From positions 792,934 to 830,571 of the forward strand of contig BFEA01000333.1 in assembly GCA_003427395.1 (NCBI GenBank): DNA of 37,638 bases, in the 5' to 3' direction. Shown in pieces: positions 1-10,582 of this stretch (its first letter is position 1; each line of letters opens with the position of its first letter). The translations under genes and the position numbers were made by a program. This DNA comes from Chara braunii (lineage: Eukaryota > Streptophyta > Charophyceae > Charales > Characeae). The notes under the pieces were generated by a model that did not search any database, was not told the DNA's origin, and saw only the letters and a list, made by a program, of their open reading frames with translations.

Positions 1-48
1 CACACACACACACACACACACACACACCCCAACACACACACACACACT
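1..48. repeat. (CA)n microsatellite
   Basis: Nearly pure CA dinucleotide repeat, interrupted once by CCCCAA near position 30. It runs off the left edge of the window, so its true length is unknown. Confidence 0.95.
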
Positions 49-1326
49 CTTATCTCTTCTTAGGGTTACGTGTATTAGACCTGCACCTGGATGTGAATAT
101 GTATTATGTACGTTGTGACAATTACCAGCCCCCCGATGAGTCAGTGAAACTCTGACGAAACAGTCTATATATAGACATGTACATTGGTGTGATGGTACTT
201 TGTGTCCTTTGTGTCTCTGAATGCTGTTTAACAATTGTCCTGTGTCGACCTTTCTTCGCTTGGGAGCAAAGCGGCTAGAGGTGGGACTGTACTGTGATGG
301 CAGCTACGATGTGGAGCTGGCCGCAGCGTTGTTTCCGGAATGTGGTTGGGCATTTCTTTGGCGTTAGCGAGCAGTGAGGGCACACCAGAGGGCACGCCGG
401 ACCTAATGGCCCGCGGAGTTGTGTCTCGGGTGTCAGTATGCGTTGGGCTGCGCTTGGGTGCATTCGCAAGACCACTGCGTGTCCTCCCTGTATGCAAGCG
501 GCGGCGCACAGCCAAACCGTCATCGGCGGTCGGGTGAGACTTGTGCTGAAAGCCTGAGGTTGCATGGTGGCAGAGTGTAGAGAATCCTGCACAAACGACA
601 ATAGGGTCTGCCGGTGTGGCATGGTTTTACTTCCATCCAACTACTCTCGCTGAAAAATGCACGCCTACAAGTGATTTGGGCGGGCTTGGAGGGACATATC
701 TATTATGGTGGTTGCGAGTGCTGCAATTTTTGTTGATGCGTTAATTGTTACTGCAGAGAGTCCAGGATGCGAGTCTGAACCCTGTTTTTGGATGTAATTG
801 TGGCAAGGAGTGATGGGCACAGGTGAAAGGGAAAGAAAGGGGGGAGCGTGATGAAGTTATGTGGTTATTATTTTGATTGTGCGACATTGGCTGTGTGCAG
901 ATTTGGAGAGGCCTGAGACGGGGCATGGAGTAAAGTGGTCTGGTAATGTTGCCTTTGCGAGCGAAAACTTCTGAGATGATGTTGCATCTGGTACGGCAGC
1001 AGCAGGGTGAACCCCACCCACCAACAACGGGCCATAGTGCCGCCCGTGTGCGTATGTACCCTCCAGCTTTCAGGGCTATATTCGTTTATCACAAACTGTG
1101 GTTGGCTTTCTTTGATATATCTTTTTCTGTGATTGCCCCTCCTCCTTGCTTGTGTCTCCGTTAGACAGCATACATGTCGACCTTCTGCTCCATCGCAAAA
1201 AGGACTGCTGGGGGAAAAGGCGGATGGCACGTCTGTTTGATCACAATCTCCTCTTTAATATCTTTCAGATACGTAATTTCTGCCGCCAAGCTTTCAAGCT
1301 TTTACACTCTATATGAAATTTATTCG

Positions 1327-1330
<4 letters not shown>
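49..1330. other. No gene recognised
   Basis: Only short overlapping ORFs under 125 codons on both strands. None shows a domain, motif or compositional signature I recognise, and no A-tail, TIR pair or tRNA-like element is visible. I treat it as intergenic or old repeat-derived DNA. Confidence 0.6.

Positions 1331-1368
<38 letters not shown>
1331..1368. repeat. (CT)n microsatellite
   Basis: Perfect CT dinucleotide run of 38 bases. It creates artificial Ser/Leu and Arg/Glu dipeptide stretches in translations of this area, which should not be read as protein. Confidence 0.95.
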
Positions 1369-1372
<4 letters not shown>

Positions 1373-1654
1373 CGGTCTTCAGCTTCCAGTGATTACTGCT
1401 GCTGCAGACAGGAACCAAGTATGCTGCATCAGCTGCAACGGTAGCTGGATAGCAGACCGGTTGCTTATGGTTTAAGATTGGGCACCTTAATGTGGCAAGT
1501 ATATTGTTGTCTTCTAAACGTAACAAATTTGCGGTTGGAGTGCATGTTAAGATAATATTCTGTGGCGATGTTGCTGGTTGATTGAAAGTGTGCATTCGTT
1601 CACCAGTTTGCTGTCTTGCAAACTCCATCATGCTATGTTGAGCCACCACCTCTG

Positions 1655-2070
1655 CCTTCTTTCCACCCTGCCCGCCTGCGCACCCACGTGCCCACCTCGT
1701 CTGCACCTACCTGCCTGTGTGCTGGGATATCCCTTCAAGAACCACCATGTCTGGCTTCTTGCCGGCCTGCCCGCCTGCCCACCCACCTCCTGCCCACCTC
1801 TGCACCTGCCTGCCTGTCTACTGACCAGCATGCCTGCCTGCGTGCTTGCCTCCCTGCCCGCCTGTGTACTTGCATGTTCGACTGCCTGACTACCTGCCAG
1901 CCTGCCTGCTCACTGCGTACCCACCCACGTGCATGCCTGCATGCCGGTCAGCATGCTGGTCGGCGTATCCTTCGTGCATGCCTGCCTGCCTGTCTGTGTG
2001 CGTGCCTGCCTACATGCTTGCCTGCATGCCTGCCTACGTACCTGCCTACGTACCTGCCTGCCTTTATTGC
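1655..2070. repeat. Degenerate CCTG/TGCC-rich simple-repeat block
   Basis: About 415 bases dominated by CCTGCC, TGCCTGCC and CCTGCATG words with many substitutions. The densest part is 1980-2065, where CCTGCCTACGTA-type units recur. All three forward frames stay open because the repeat lacks stop words, giving Cys/Pro/Ala-rich pseudo-proteins. I read it as a decayed tetranucleotide satellite, not a gene. Confidence 0.8.
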
Positions 2071-2997
2071 GCTCTTGAGGTATGTGGGGTCTCCTTCGGG
2101 AGCACACTTGAGCAGGTTGTGAATGATGCATCCATGTTTTGATTCCCGAACACAGCATTTGCTGGCACATTGGTAGATAGTGCGACTTTTGTTTACTGAA
2201 GCAAAGAGTACCTACCACTCAGTGGGATTCTCCTGTCTGCCTTGCATAGACATATCTTGAAGCCCTCGGCATGCCTCTTGAGCAAGAGGAGTTTGAGAGC
2301 GATGTATATGCTCCATGGCTGTTTGTCTAAGAACTTGCAAGCGAATTCCGGTACAGATGAGGTTCAAGTACACTATGACGAAACAGCACTGTGACAGGAC
2401 TCCACCAAGGCGAACCAAGAGCGTAGTGACTTCCGATCAAAAGGGCGAGAAACTTGTCACTTCCAATCAGAATGGAAGGCCTCGTCTCTGCCCTGTCTGG
2501 GTGTGTGCGCTTGTTCTAGACCCTGGGCAATTAAAGGGGCTTTACTGTGCTACTAAATCTCTGCCTCCTCCTCCTCCTCCTCCATTCTCGTCCTCGCTCT
2601 CTTGCCGTCTCTCTGTGTGCATGAAGTGTTCTGGTGAGCACCACCCTCGCTGTCCCACCTACTAAATTGTTGCGGCGTGAAGTTTCTGTTGCTCCGTGTT
2701 CCCCTTCATTTCTTCAGTTGCTCACCCTTCTTGGAAAAAACACCAACAACAGTGGATGGTGTTGTTGTTTTTAAGGGACGGACAGCAAGTCCTTCACTGT
2801 CCTCTGTTGTCAGGGTGCGTTCCTCATGAAACCATTCCAGTGATGGAACCGTTCGGTCCCTCGTCCTCAAAAACGTAAGTTTTTGTTTGTGTTATATACA
2901 TAGTGCTGCTGTAGTTGGGACTTGTGGATGGGCCCGGTTTTCCTGCGAGCCTGCATCTTGCCACTTGCACATCGTATGGCTGGTAGTCCACACACAT
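2071..2997. other. No gene recognised
   Basis: Mixed-composition DNA with only short ORFs. It contains a small (CTC)n run at about 2564-2583. No domain, TIR pair or A-tail was seen. Confidence 0.55.
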
Positions 2998-3205
2998 GGA
3001 CTCGAGCGCTTAAACCACAAGTACACGGCCCCAGCGTTGCCGTCCGAAACTTGTTGCCCCAAGAAAATGAGGCCGAAACGTCAAACCTTGGACCTGCCAT
3101 TGATAAATTTGATTGGGGCAGTCGCGTTTTTAGTTTCGCGCCTCCAGAATTTGATGTGTCAGGGCCTAGGCCCAGGTGCCCATGTACTACAGGTGCTTTA
3201 AGACC
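2998..3205 (+). repeat. Dispersed repeat R3, copy 1
   Basis: Shares long stretches with 31770-31985: CTTAAACCACAAGTACAC, GTCCGAAACTTGT, CCAGAATTTGA and CCCAGGTGCCCATGTACT occur in the same order and orientation, separated by diverged sequence. The two copies are about 28 kb apart. No coding domain is visible, so it is an unclassified interspersed repeat that could be part of a larger transposon. Confidence 0.75.
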
Positions 3206-3210
3206 GAACT

Positions 3211-4430
3211 CCGCTGTCCGTTACGCGGTCAGGGTATCTGTTGTGGCTTTGCTTCCAACGAAAGGTAAGGGGACTGCAGCCAACACGCATTCAACGAGTG
3301 TGCACCAATCTTTCTTTCTTTTCTGTCTTCACTTGTCTGTTTTGTGCTCATGCACAAGTGCGTGTGGTATCAGCTGGCTATGGAGGCACATCAGGGAGTT
3401 TTTCGCTGCCTCCCTACCCCACGCATCGGGACAAACACACAACCACCTTTTCTGTATGCACTTCTCTCAATCTTGCATTCGTGTGCACTTGTTTGTGCTG
3501 TCAGCTGTGCGTGCAGACACGCTCGCGACTTTCTCTCTGCCTTCTGCCTAAGGTTCTTCTCGAGTTCTTCCCTCTTTTTTGCCCCCGTCGACTGTCTCCA
3601 TCCTCCTCGACCTTGTCCTACACCTCTCTGCTTCCTCCCACACCTCTCTTTCCTCCTGCCGCTTACTGTGTCTGCTTTCCGCCGCTGAAACTCAATGGCC
3701 TTTTCTCTCTGCTAACCTGTCGTTTGGCTCTCTTTCTTTGTTCTCTGGTATCTTCAGTCACATGACCAGTTCATCCGCTGCCGGAACTGCAGATTCTGCT
3801 CGTATACGAGCACCGGGTCAAAAGCTGCAGCGTCCAGGCGCAGTTTCGGTGGGAAAGGGCCAACGGGCTGGAAATAAAACAGCAGCTTGACAAAAGCAAC
3901 AGCCTGCGCCACAGGTTTAAGACTCGAAAAAATGCATTTTTAACTAAATGTTTTACTTTGTCAAGTTAGCTTAGGATGGACTGGCGGTCTAATAACAGGC
4001 AGTCATGCTCTGCATGCCGACTGTATCCTTCCCATGCCTTTGCCACAGTCCTCGTTTCATTGTCATCCTTTTCCTCGTCTTCTATCCGCTGTCCTCCTTC
4101 GAACTCTTCATCATGCCCCACATGTGTGCGCTGTGCATGTTTGTTTATGTGTTCGTGTGTGTGCGCATGTGAGGTCCCAGGAGGGTGGTCCCCACCATAA
4201 GGGTGAGGTAGGTGACGGAGGCCGGTGGAAGCACAATGGGAAGATAGTGCTTGTATGGTGGAAGACCTACAAGGTAGGCTGGCTGTGGCTATTTTGAAAA
4301 AAAAATGGTCGGCCTGTGCTTTGAGGTAGATATGCAGCTGTTATTGGAATAGTGCCAGGAGCGTCAACACAACCTTTTATTTCCCTTTTGTTCTCGAGCT
4401 GTCCTGTCAGGGAACGTTTTTTTTTCCCGT
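3211..4430. other. No gene recognised; pyrimidine-rich stretch
   Basis: Bases 3530-3740 are strongly C/T-rich on the plus strand and give Ser/Pro/Leu-rich chance ORFs. TGTGCAC- and GTGTG-rich stretches follow. No recognisable protein domain or RNA gene was seen. Confidence 0.55.
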
Positions 4431-4451
4431 CCCCCCCCCCCCCCCCCCCCC
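4431..4451. repeat. Poly-C tract
   Basis: Run of 21 C residues just downstream of a short T run. Tracts like this are prone to length error in assembly. Confidence 0.9.
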
Positions 4452-4685
4452 GCCCACACACACCAAAAAAAAAGGGTTGGGTATTCTGAAAGGGTAATGT
4501 GTTGTGTGTTTTTGTTTTTATTTCGTTCTTGTTCGAAGCCAGATATCATCGCGTGGGCGCATAGTGTTCGACCACACTGGAATGACCAGATATGACTTGC
4601 AACATATAGGAAGGCAATAACTACTAGTTCGTCTTCTTCTTCTTTTTCTTCTGCTTCTTTCTTTCTTTTTACAGTATTTTATTAG

Positions 4686-4989
4686 TTTCTGAGCTAGGCT
4701 ACCAGCCGGGCCGCCCGGGTCAACCTATTTTCCCGGGCGGCCCGGGGCCGTGCAAGGACCATGGAAGGTCGCAGCAAAAAATAAAATAAAAAACAAAATC
4801 CAAAAATCCGACAAAAGAACTATATTATGCAGAAAAATAAACTGAACAACTTTTGCCTCAGCGTCACATCGAAATTCGTGACAAAATTTAAAATAAAAAT
4901 TGAAATTAAAAATTAAAATTCTCCTTTCTTTCTTTTTTTGCCCGGCCGGGCAAGTAGTTCCGGGCCACTCTGGTAGCCTAGTTTCTGAG
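4686..4989. mobile_element. Non-autonomous hAT-type element (MITE) with 8-bp target duplication
   Basis: The element is 4694-4981 (288 bp). It starts CTAGGCTACCAG and ends with the exact inverse, CTGGTAGCCTAG. The octamer TTTCTGAG flanks it directly on both sides, at 4686-4693 and 4982-4989. The subterminal sequence is very GC-rich and self-complementary (CCGCCCGGG with CCCGGGCGG at about 4711-4744; CCCGGCCGGG near 4941), while the interior is A/T-rich with no ORF. An 8-bp duplication with short TIRs is the signature of hAT-superfamily transposition. Having no transposase, this copy must have been moved in trans. Confidence 0.88.
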
Positions 4990-5871
4990 ATAATAAAGGA
5001 TAACTCTGTATTTTTATTTTATTTTTCGTATAACGACGATAGTGAGTTTGCTGTCAATCCGATTAGTTTCTTATCTGATCCGTGTTCTATCGGACCATGA
5101 ATATTAAAATGAAAAAATAATATAAAAAAATTGCAATCACACTTCTCAAGATTGCACATCCTCTGCGAGTGCAAAAAGGGAAAAACAAGAATCATCAGCT
5201 TCCGCGTAGGTAATGGATATGAAAGTCGAGGCATATACCAGACCCCGACTATGGGTCGATCGCCCGGGCTGGGAGAGCTTCAAAGCATATATCCACATTT
5301 TGGACCTTCTCGAGTGAATGTGGCCTTGATGTCGATGAGGTGCGTTGGAGGATGCTCTTCTTGAAGAGTCGGTTACGGTTGATCCCGGGGTGCTAGGTGA
5401 TTAAAAGCAGAATAGTTGTGATAAGCATGTCCAGGTTCATGTTTCCTTGGCATGAAAGCATATTGAGGATCATGGTTTCTTCTCAAGAACACGATGCCAG
5501 TGGACCCCTATCCCCCTGCCCTGCATGAAATTATGTTGAGGCTTTTAGACATTACTTTATTGTCCGCCACCACCTTCAGAGAGTCCTGGTGCAATGCTAA
5601 TGTCTTCCTGTGAAGGTCTATCACTTATATTGTAGATGCATTTACTATTTCGTATTTAGGGCATTTTTCGTGCCAGATACAGATATGACTGACATGTATG
5701 TTCGGTCAAGCTGGGAATCACCCACACTAATTGAAACCCAGTGAATGGAATGCGAGAAGAAACTGCCACTGCCCTGTGAAAAAATTCAAAGGAAAATATC
5801 TGCGATTACGCCGGGCATTCTTTTAGTGTGTTGGAAAAGATCTGCTCTTTGAGTCTTTGTCCCTTTCTTTG
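4990..5871. other. No gene recognised
   Basis: AT-rich at first, then mixed. Only ORFs below 80 codons with no recognisable motif, and no repeat with a visible partner elsewhere in the window. Confidence 0.5.
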
Positions 5872-5895
5872 TTTTTTTTTTTTTTTTTTTTTTTT
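5872..5895. repeat. Poly-T tract
   Basis: Run of 24 T. It could be the A-tail of a minus-strand retroposon, but no family body is recognisable beside it. Confidence 0.85.
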
Positions 5896-6249
5896 GGGCA
5901 TGCTATTCCCCTCTGTATAGCTCCAATTTTAATGGATGTCCCGAAGGATCTTTGTCCCTCTCAAGCTACTTTGGAAGGAAGCACATGTTTCAGTCCCCCC
6001 GTTGCAAGATGAAGGGGGGCTTTTGCTTCTTTTCTCCTTCCTCCGGTGCCATGACGCGTTTTCGAGCTTTTGTGCATTTAAACGCCACCAGTACTCTGAA
6101 AGCTGCGGCTGCATGTGCTGAAGCCATTGCTACAGTGCTGTGGCGTTTCCACTCGAGTGAATTTATGCCAGCGTGGCAGGCCTGTTCATAGCAGCATGCT
6201 GGGACACACGTGCGGCCCTGACGTTTGGAAGCATTGCAGTTTTTCTGGG

Positions 6250-6532
6250 AATTTTGGCGTTCTTGACTTTTGGAAGTACTGCAGCAACTAGTAGGGTGTT
6301 ACGGTTCCCAAAAGCACAGGAAAAAAAAGAAAAAGAAAAAAAGAAAAAGAAAATGAAGACAGAACAAGCCTCGCCGTGATATTCCTGGGTTATTTAAAAA
6401 AAGATAAAAAGAAAAAGAGAGTGCATTGCAGATGGCTGACTATATAATTCGTGGCTGAGAATTTTGGCACTTCGACTTTTGTAAGTACTGCAGCAACAAG
6501 TAAGGTGTAGCTGTTCACGGAAGAACAGAACG

Positions 6533-6563
<31 letters not shown>

Positions 6564-6657
6564 AGAAACACTGAAGAAGCCCTGCTGTAATACCCCTGGG
6601 TTAAAACAAAAAAGAGTGCATTGCAGATGGCTGATTATATAATCCGTGGGTGAACAT
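6250..6657 (+). repeat. Tandem duplication, ~210-bp unit, with expanded A-rich cores
   Basis: Two diverged direct copies start at 6250 and 6460 (AATTTTGGC...). Each carries GAAGTACTGCAGCAAC or a one-base variant, then an A-rich core, then CCTGGGTTA and finally GTGCATTGCAGATGGCTGA. In copy 1 the core is a mixed (A)nG tract. In copy 2 it is a pure run of about 29 A (6533-6561). No coding content. Confidence 0.85.
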
Positions 6658-6722
6658 GTGGAATGTTTTAGGTAGGTGCAAGTAGGAAGTGATGAGTTGT
6701 GTATTGTCCACTTGGGTCAGCC

Positions 6723-6830
6723 TAGCGTCTTCCCCCGAACACAATGCACCCTTATTTTGGTTGTATCCGACCGGAAATATAGCTTGATACATTCATTATC
6801 AGGGTGCATTATGTTCGGGGGAAGACAGTA
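6723..6830. mobile_element. Palindromic TA-flanked MITE, copy A (GCACCCT subtype)
   Basis: The element is 6725-6828, flanked by TA at 6723-6724 and 6829-6830. The left arm GCGTCTTCCCCCGAACACA is mirrored on the right by the inverse of CTGTCTTCCCCCGAACATA. Both arms continue into AATGCACCCT. It has no coding capacity. TA ends suggest Tc1/mariner (Stowaway-like) mobilisation, which is inference. Confidence 0.82.
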
Positions 6831-7054
6831 GCCCAATTACTATTTTGCTCAGTGCATTTGGTAGTACCCAGCTACTACTGCAATCGGACTCGCTTTCCTT
6901 TCAACTTTGCATGAATGCATACAGATGGCGATATTCACACTTGGCGCAGTGTGCCCGCTCAAAGCTCAGAGATATGGAAGACGAGAACACAGTTCCGATG
7001 CAAAATCAGTTCGACGAACTTGGCACCTCAGCGCGCCTGCACACTCGACTCTCA

Positions 7055-7285
7055 TTACTGTGTCAAACACCACCCTAGTGTCTCGTGGTCTGAATAGACT
7101 TTAAAGTGCCTCCCAAGCAAGTAATGCTTCCAGTGCATTAGTGCTTGCCTGAGAGCGTAGAGTTCCCTCTGATAGGTGGATGTCGCTACCTTCTCTGAAG
7201 GCGTCCTGGCAGACATGAACTCTACGGGCCTACATCCATTGCCATCGTGTTGCTGTAAAACATGTGAAGAAACTTGAAAGGCCAC
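7055..7285 (-). pseudogene. Ty3/gypsy-type retrotransposon RNase H fragment
   Basis: A minus-strand 76-codon reading contains the ordered signature of the RNase H domain that follows reverse transcriptase in Ty3/gypsy Pol. It shows RPVEFMSARTPSEK, then TYQRELYALRQAL, then HYLLGRHFKVYSDHETL. These correspond to the family blocks 'rPVay.Sr.L...E', 'y...ErELlA...a...w' and 'hYLlGr.f...tDH..L'. The conserved Glu of YQRELYAL and Asp of YSDH are present. The N-terminal catalytic Asp block is missing, stops follow directly after GWCLTQ, and no LTR, integrase or gag is found nearby. It is an isolated, truncated remnant. Confidence 0.82.
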
Positions 7286-7587
7286 TTCCGGACCTTCCGG
7301 AAGTTTACGGACTTGGCCTTTCAGGACTGTTGAAGCTACGACCTTGCCATTTCAGAAACGTTACAGCGACGGCCTCTACACAACTATGACCCCTACTTGA
7401 CAGGCCTACAGTGACCCTGCTATTGCCAAGCTGCTGGAGGAGTAGAGTATACAGACTTAACCAACAAACACCCGCCCAATTTAAGCACTACCATGCAGCC
7501 ACGTAGTAATGACAAGCCCACTTGGCACCGCCCAGCCCGCTTAGTTATCTATCCTAAGCCAACTTCCAGCAATCCTATAGAGAACCG
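7286..7587. other. No gene recognised
   Basis: The minus strand upstream of the RNase H remnant does not continue the Pol homology in any frame, so the fragment is cut at about 7290. Nothing else is recognisable here. Confidence 0.5.
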
Positions 7588-7704
7588 CCGTCCTCCCCCG
7601 AACACACAGCACCCAGAAAATGAACGCATACAATTGTATACAGGGTATGTTTCTGGCCCGATACAGTGGAAATGAGGGTGCGTTGTGTTCAGTTGAAGAG
7701 GGTA
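7588..7704. mobile_element. Palindromic MITE, copy B (GCACCCT subtype)
   Basis: The left arm CCGTCCTCCCCCGAACACA pairs with the right arm, whose inverse reads CCCTCTTCAACTGAACACA. Both lead inward to a GCACCC block. TA is present at 7703-7704. The left TA appears mutated. The centre contains the palindrome ACAATTGT. Confidence 0.72.
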
Positions 7705-7786
7705 CTGACCCCACCAAGTATCCCCCAGCCCCCATAGCTTCCATCAATGCCCTGATAGTGGCACCCAGCATATGGTATGGTGAACC

Positions 7787-7892
7787 TAGCTTCCCCCAAA
7801 CACGACGCGCGGTCGTTATAGCTGTATTTAGACTCAAAGATACCCCAAATTCAGATATAATGACCGTACGCTGTATTAGGGGGAAGACTGTA
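7787..7892. mobile_element. Palindromic TA-flanked MITE, copy C (CGTACGGTCATTATA subtype)
   Basis: The element is 7789-7890, with TA at 7787-7788 and 7891-7892. The left arm reads CTTCCCCCAAACAC, a CGCGGTCGTTATA block, then GCTGTATTTAGAC. The right arm is the inverse of CTTCCCCCTAATACAGCGTA followed by CGGTCATTATATC. It lies only 85 bp from copy B and has no ORF. Confidence 0.85.
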
Positions 7893-8491
7893 GCGTTCTG
7901 CATGGCAGCGGCTTCTTCATAACAATTACCTCTACACAGCAGGGCCGTACTGGCGGGAATGAAGTTCTTTTTTTTTTGAAAGGTTTGGCAGCCTGCTTTG
8001 CACCCTCTTTCTGGGCCGTAGGCAGCTGACTTTGTGGTATGCAAGCAGCTATGTTCTCTTTTTTCAATTTTTCAGGTGAACTGCAGTCGAGGTAATGGCG
8101 TCGAACCGACGGACGGATTCTAGGTAATGGCGTCGAACGGACGGGTGGGTTAGTCGTAATAAGCGCTTTACCGAACTGGGGGGCCACAAACACAACTAAC
8201 GCGGGAAGGGTACTCGTACATACATACCTCTTTCCCGAACTGGAATGGAAGCACCATTACGATGGACTCTGAAATGCTGAACCTAATGTGGGGAGGCTGG
8301 AGTACTACTGGCGAGACTATTACAAATCCAGGTGCAACTTCTCGTTTTGGGGAGCTTTGGCTCAATTAATTAAAGATAGTAGAAATAATATATGGAGTAT
8401 CGGAGGAGTTGCAGCTGTTCGCATTTTATGTGTCCAAACAAGTCGAATAGGTTTCTCCCAATCCAGGGATATGGAGTAACATTGAGAGCTC
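7893..8491. other. No gene recognised; small 32-bp direct duplication
   Basis: GGTAATGGCGTCGAAC(C/G)GACGG occurs at 8091 and again at 8123. The rest is non-repetitive within the window, with no recognisable coding signal. Confidence 0.5.
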
Positions 8492-8635
8492 AGGGGCCCC
8501 TTGTCGCATGCATGGGTAGAGAGTTCCCGAGGAGGGGTTGATACCGGTGGTTTAAATCACTTGAGGGGCCCCTTGTTGCATGCATGGGTAGAGAGTTCCG
8601 GAGGAGGGGTTGATAGCCATGGTTTAAACCACCAC
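8492..8635 (+). repeat. 72-bp tandem duplication
   Basis: Two adjacent copies (8492-8563 and 8564-8635) share AGGGGCCCCTTGT, GCATGCATGGGTAGAGAG and GAGGAGGGGTTGATA and differ at only a few bases. Each ends near a TGGTTTAAA palindromic core, a word also seen in repeat R3 at 31564-31577. Confidence 0.92.
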
Positions 8636-9957
8636 TCACTATCTCCGAGCCCCGTTTCGCCAAAGCGGGAAAGGAACGTGATAAGCATTGCCGAAGCGCC
8701 AGTGCAATTTTTATTTTTTTTGTTTGTTTCATTTTTTTTTTTGTGTGTTACGGCTGGCAGGGCAAGCCAGTTAGGTCTGGTAGTGTATCGCATCCAAAGA
8801 ATGTGGTGTATGGTGTATTTGCGTGTTGAGTTTGCCTGTGAAAGGCCGTGGCGGTATTAATTAAGATAGAATGAAAAGGAAAAGAAAAAAACGATATCCG
8901 GTTCAACGCGCTTTTAAACCTCAGCTCTCTTGTCCGTCTTCTCGGATAATTGGCACTCCGCGTGCAACTCGAACATGTTCTGTGGAAACAGGGGTGGGCT
9001 TAGGCTCCCATGTGAAACTTTCGCGTAGTGATTTAGCTATAAATACGACGATGCGGACCCTGTTTTTGCCGTAAAGAATGATATGTTTGAACACAAGCAA
9101 GTATAGTTTATGTATTCAAGTGTGTCTTGAGCATCAAAATGGTGCGATGGAATGATAAATAGTTTGAATGCTAATCAATTGAAATCTATGAATCGAAATT
9201 ACGTACGTTCAACGGGAGAAACTAGTGTATCCCAAGTGACGAAAAGAAAGGCACTAGAAAACAACACCACTCAATCACTTGTTTTTTCAAAGTGGTCGCT
9301 TCGCGTGTTTTCATAAACCCAAGATTTATGTTTTTACCTGAGCTCTCGCGTAAACTTTTCTGACAAAAGTTAGCCAGTTGACTGTTGATTTGATCAGTGA
9401 TTTTTTTTATTTTTTTTTTGTTGTGCAATGGCCTTGCCAAGGCTAAGGTTGAGGGTTCAAAATTCAAAACCCTTTTTCCGCTCGCTCGCCAGCTTCCTTC
9501 GCTGCCTGGCCAAGAAAAGAAAAGAATGGAGAGCCGACACCACTCCACCCTGGGGTGGGCGGGAAAGAAAGATGAACGTTTCGCGGCTCAATAAATGTCC
9601 TATATCTGGGTGTCACTTGCGAAGGCGGCTCCTCTGTCGACACTTTGTGACTTGCCCAGGCTTCTGATCTGGTTGCTTGGGACCTGTCTGGCCTGTGCAT
9701 GTCTGAAGTCCTGGACGGATGGGCCAATTAGATTCGATTTCATTTTGCGCGTTGTCGTGAGGTCCCGAGGGCTTTGCAGCAGCGCCATTTTGTAACTACC
9801 GGCAATGTGGTGGATTTGCTGCAGAAGGTCGCAGACTGTTGTGCTCTTTGTGCGCGCTTGCCTGCGCGTAAATGTCTCAGCCATTGTGGGAACTATGTAC
9901 AAGGCGTCAGCAGTCTAGTCGGCCCTGCGGGCAGAACCTTTCTGAGGCAGTGTTAAC
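8636..9957. other. No gene recognised
   Basis: T-rich runs occur at 8708-8743 and 9402-9419. Just downstream of the second run, 9428-9470 is faintly tRNA-like (TGGCCTTGCCAAGG, then GAGGGTTCAAAATTC) but cannot be folded convincingly. The remaining ORFs are short and unrecognised. Confidence 0.45.
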
Positions 9958-10068
9958 TACCGTCCCCACCAGAATAGAACGTCCGGTCACTATGGCTGCA
10001 TCTGGACTGACAGTTGCCCCAATTGTGTGGCTATAATGACGGGGGCCTCTGTTCGGGTGAAGACGGCA
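9958..10068. mobile_element. Palindromic MITE, copy D (CGTACGGTC subtype, diverged)
   Basis: TA at 9958-9959 is followed by CCGTCCCCACCAGAATAGAA, then CGTCCGGTCACTATGGCTGCA. The right arm is the inverse of CCGTCTTCACCCGAACAG. On the right the expected TA reads CA (10067-10068), consistent with decay of an old copy. Confidence 0.72.
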
Positions 10069-10100
10069 GTGGGGAGGTGCACACAAGTTGGTAGGGGTGC

Positions 10101-10550
10101 TGGTGGTGCAATGCACCTGGGCAGGCTGGACACATAGATGTTCTTACGGGCTTTCTGTGTGCTGGAACTCCCATGAGCATTGCTTGGTACTTTCGCAGAG
10201 ATCCTGCCATTCCCCACGCAATGCAAAATTTGGTGGCTGTATCTCTCTGGAAACGCGGCAAGATGCGTTCACCTTTTTTGTGTATGATGGGTGACCAGAC
10301 GAGTCGTTCTTCATACTTGTTATACGAAGATGAGGCCTTGCAATCGACGTTGTGCCGCGTCTCGGCGTGCCTCGTGCTTTTCAGTTGGCTGATGTCGTCG
10401 TGTCCTGAAGCCCTGCCAGTAGGAGGACCAGCGGCAGGTGCACAAGTTGCACCCAGACCAAGAGTGTTTGGGGGTACTGCGGGGATGTCGTCCTCCCGGT
10501 TTTCGAGGGGAATGTCCGCTAACCGTCGAAAGACCGCTAAGCATAAAGAA
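10101..10550 (-). pseudogene. Possible coding remnant, unrecognised
   Basis: The minus strand is open across this stretch and its best part has a protein-like composition, for example KYEERLVWSPIIHKKGERIL followed by LPRFQRDTATKF. I cannot assign a family. The open frame continues upstream only through a palindromic MITE, A-runs and a trinucleotide repeat, so its apparent length is not evidence of a gene. It may be a transposon scrap or chance. Confidence 0.2.
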
Positions 10551-10582
10551 CACACTTGACTGTCAAGTGCCTGACGAGCGGA

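Noticed and set aside
1578-2142. Cys/Pro/Leu-rich ORFs in several plus-strand frames
   Set aside because: They are all readings of the degenerate CCTG block. Several overlapping frames are open at once, which is typical of simple repeats.
3241-3765. A 174-codon plus-strand ORF in pyrimidine-rich DNA
   Set aside because: Ser/Cys/Leu/Phe-rich composition follows from C/T bias. The overlapping frames are equally open and no motif is recognisable.
9428-9470. tRNA-like A/B-box words
   Set aside because: The B box is imperfect (GGTTCAAAATTC) and no stems can be closed; too weak to list as a feature.
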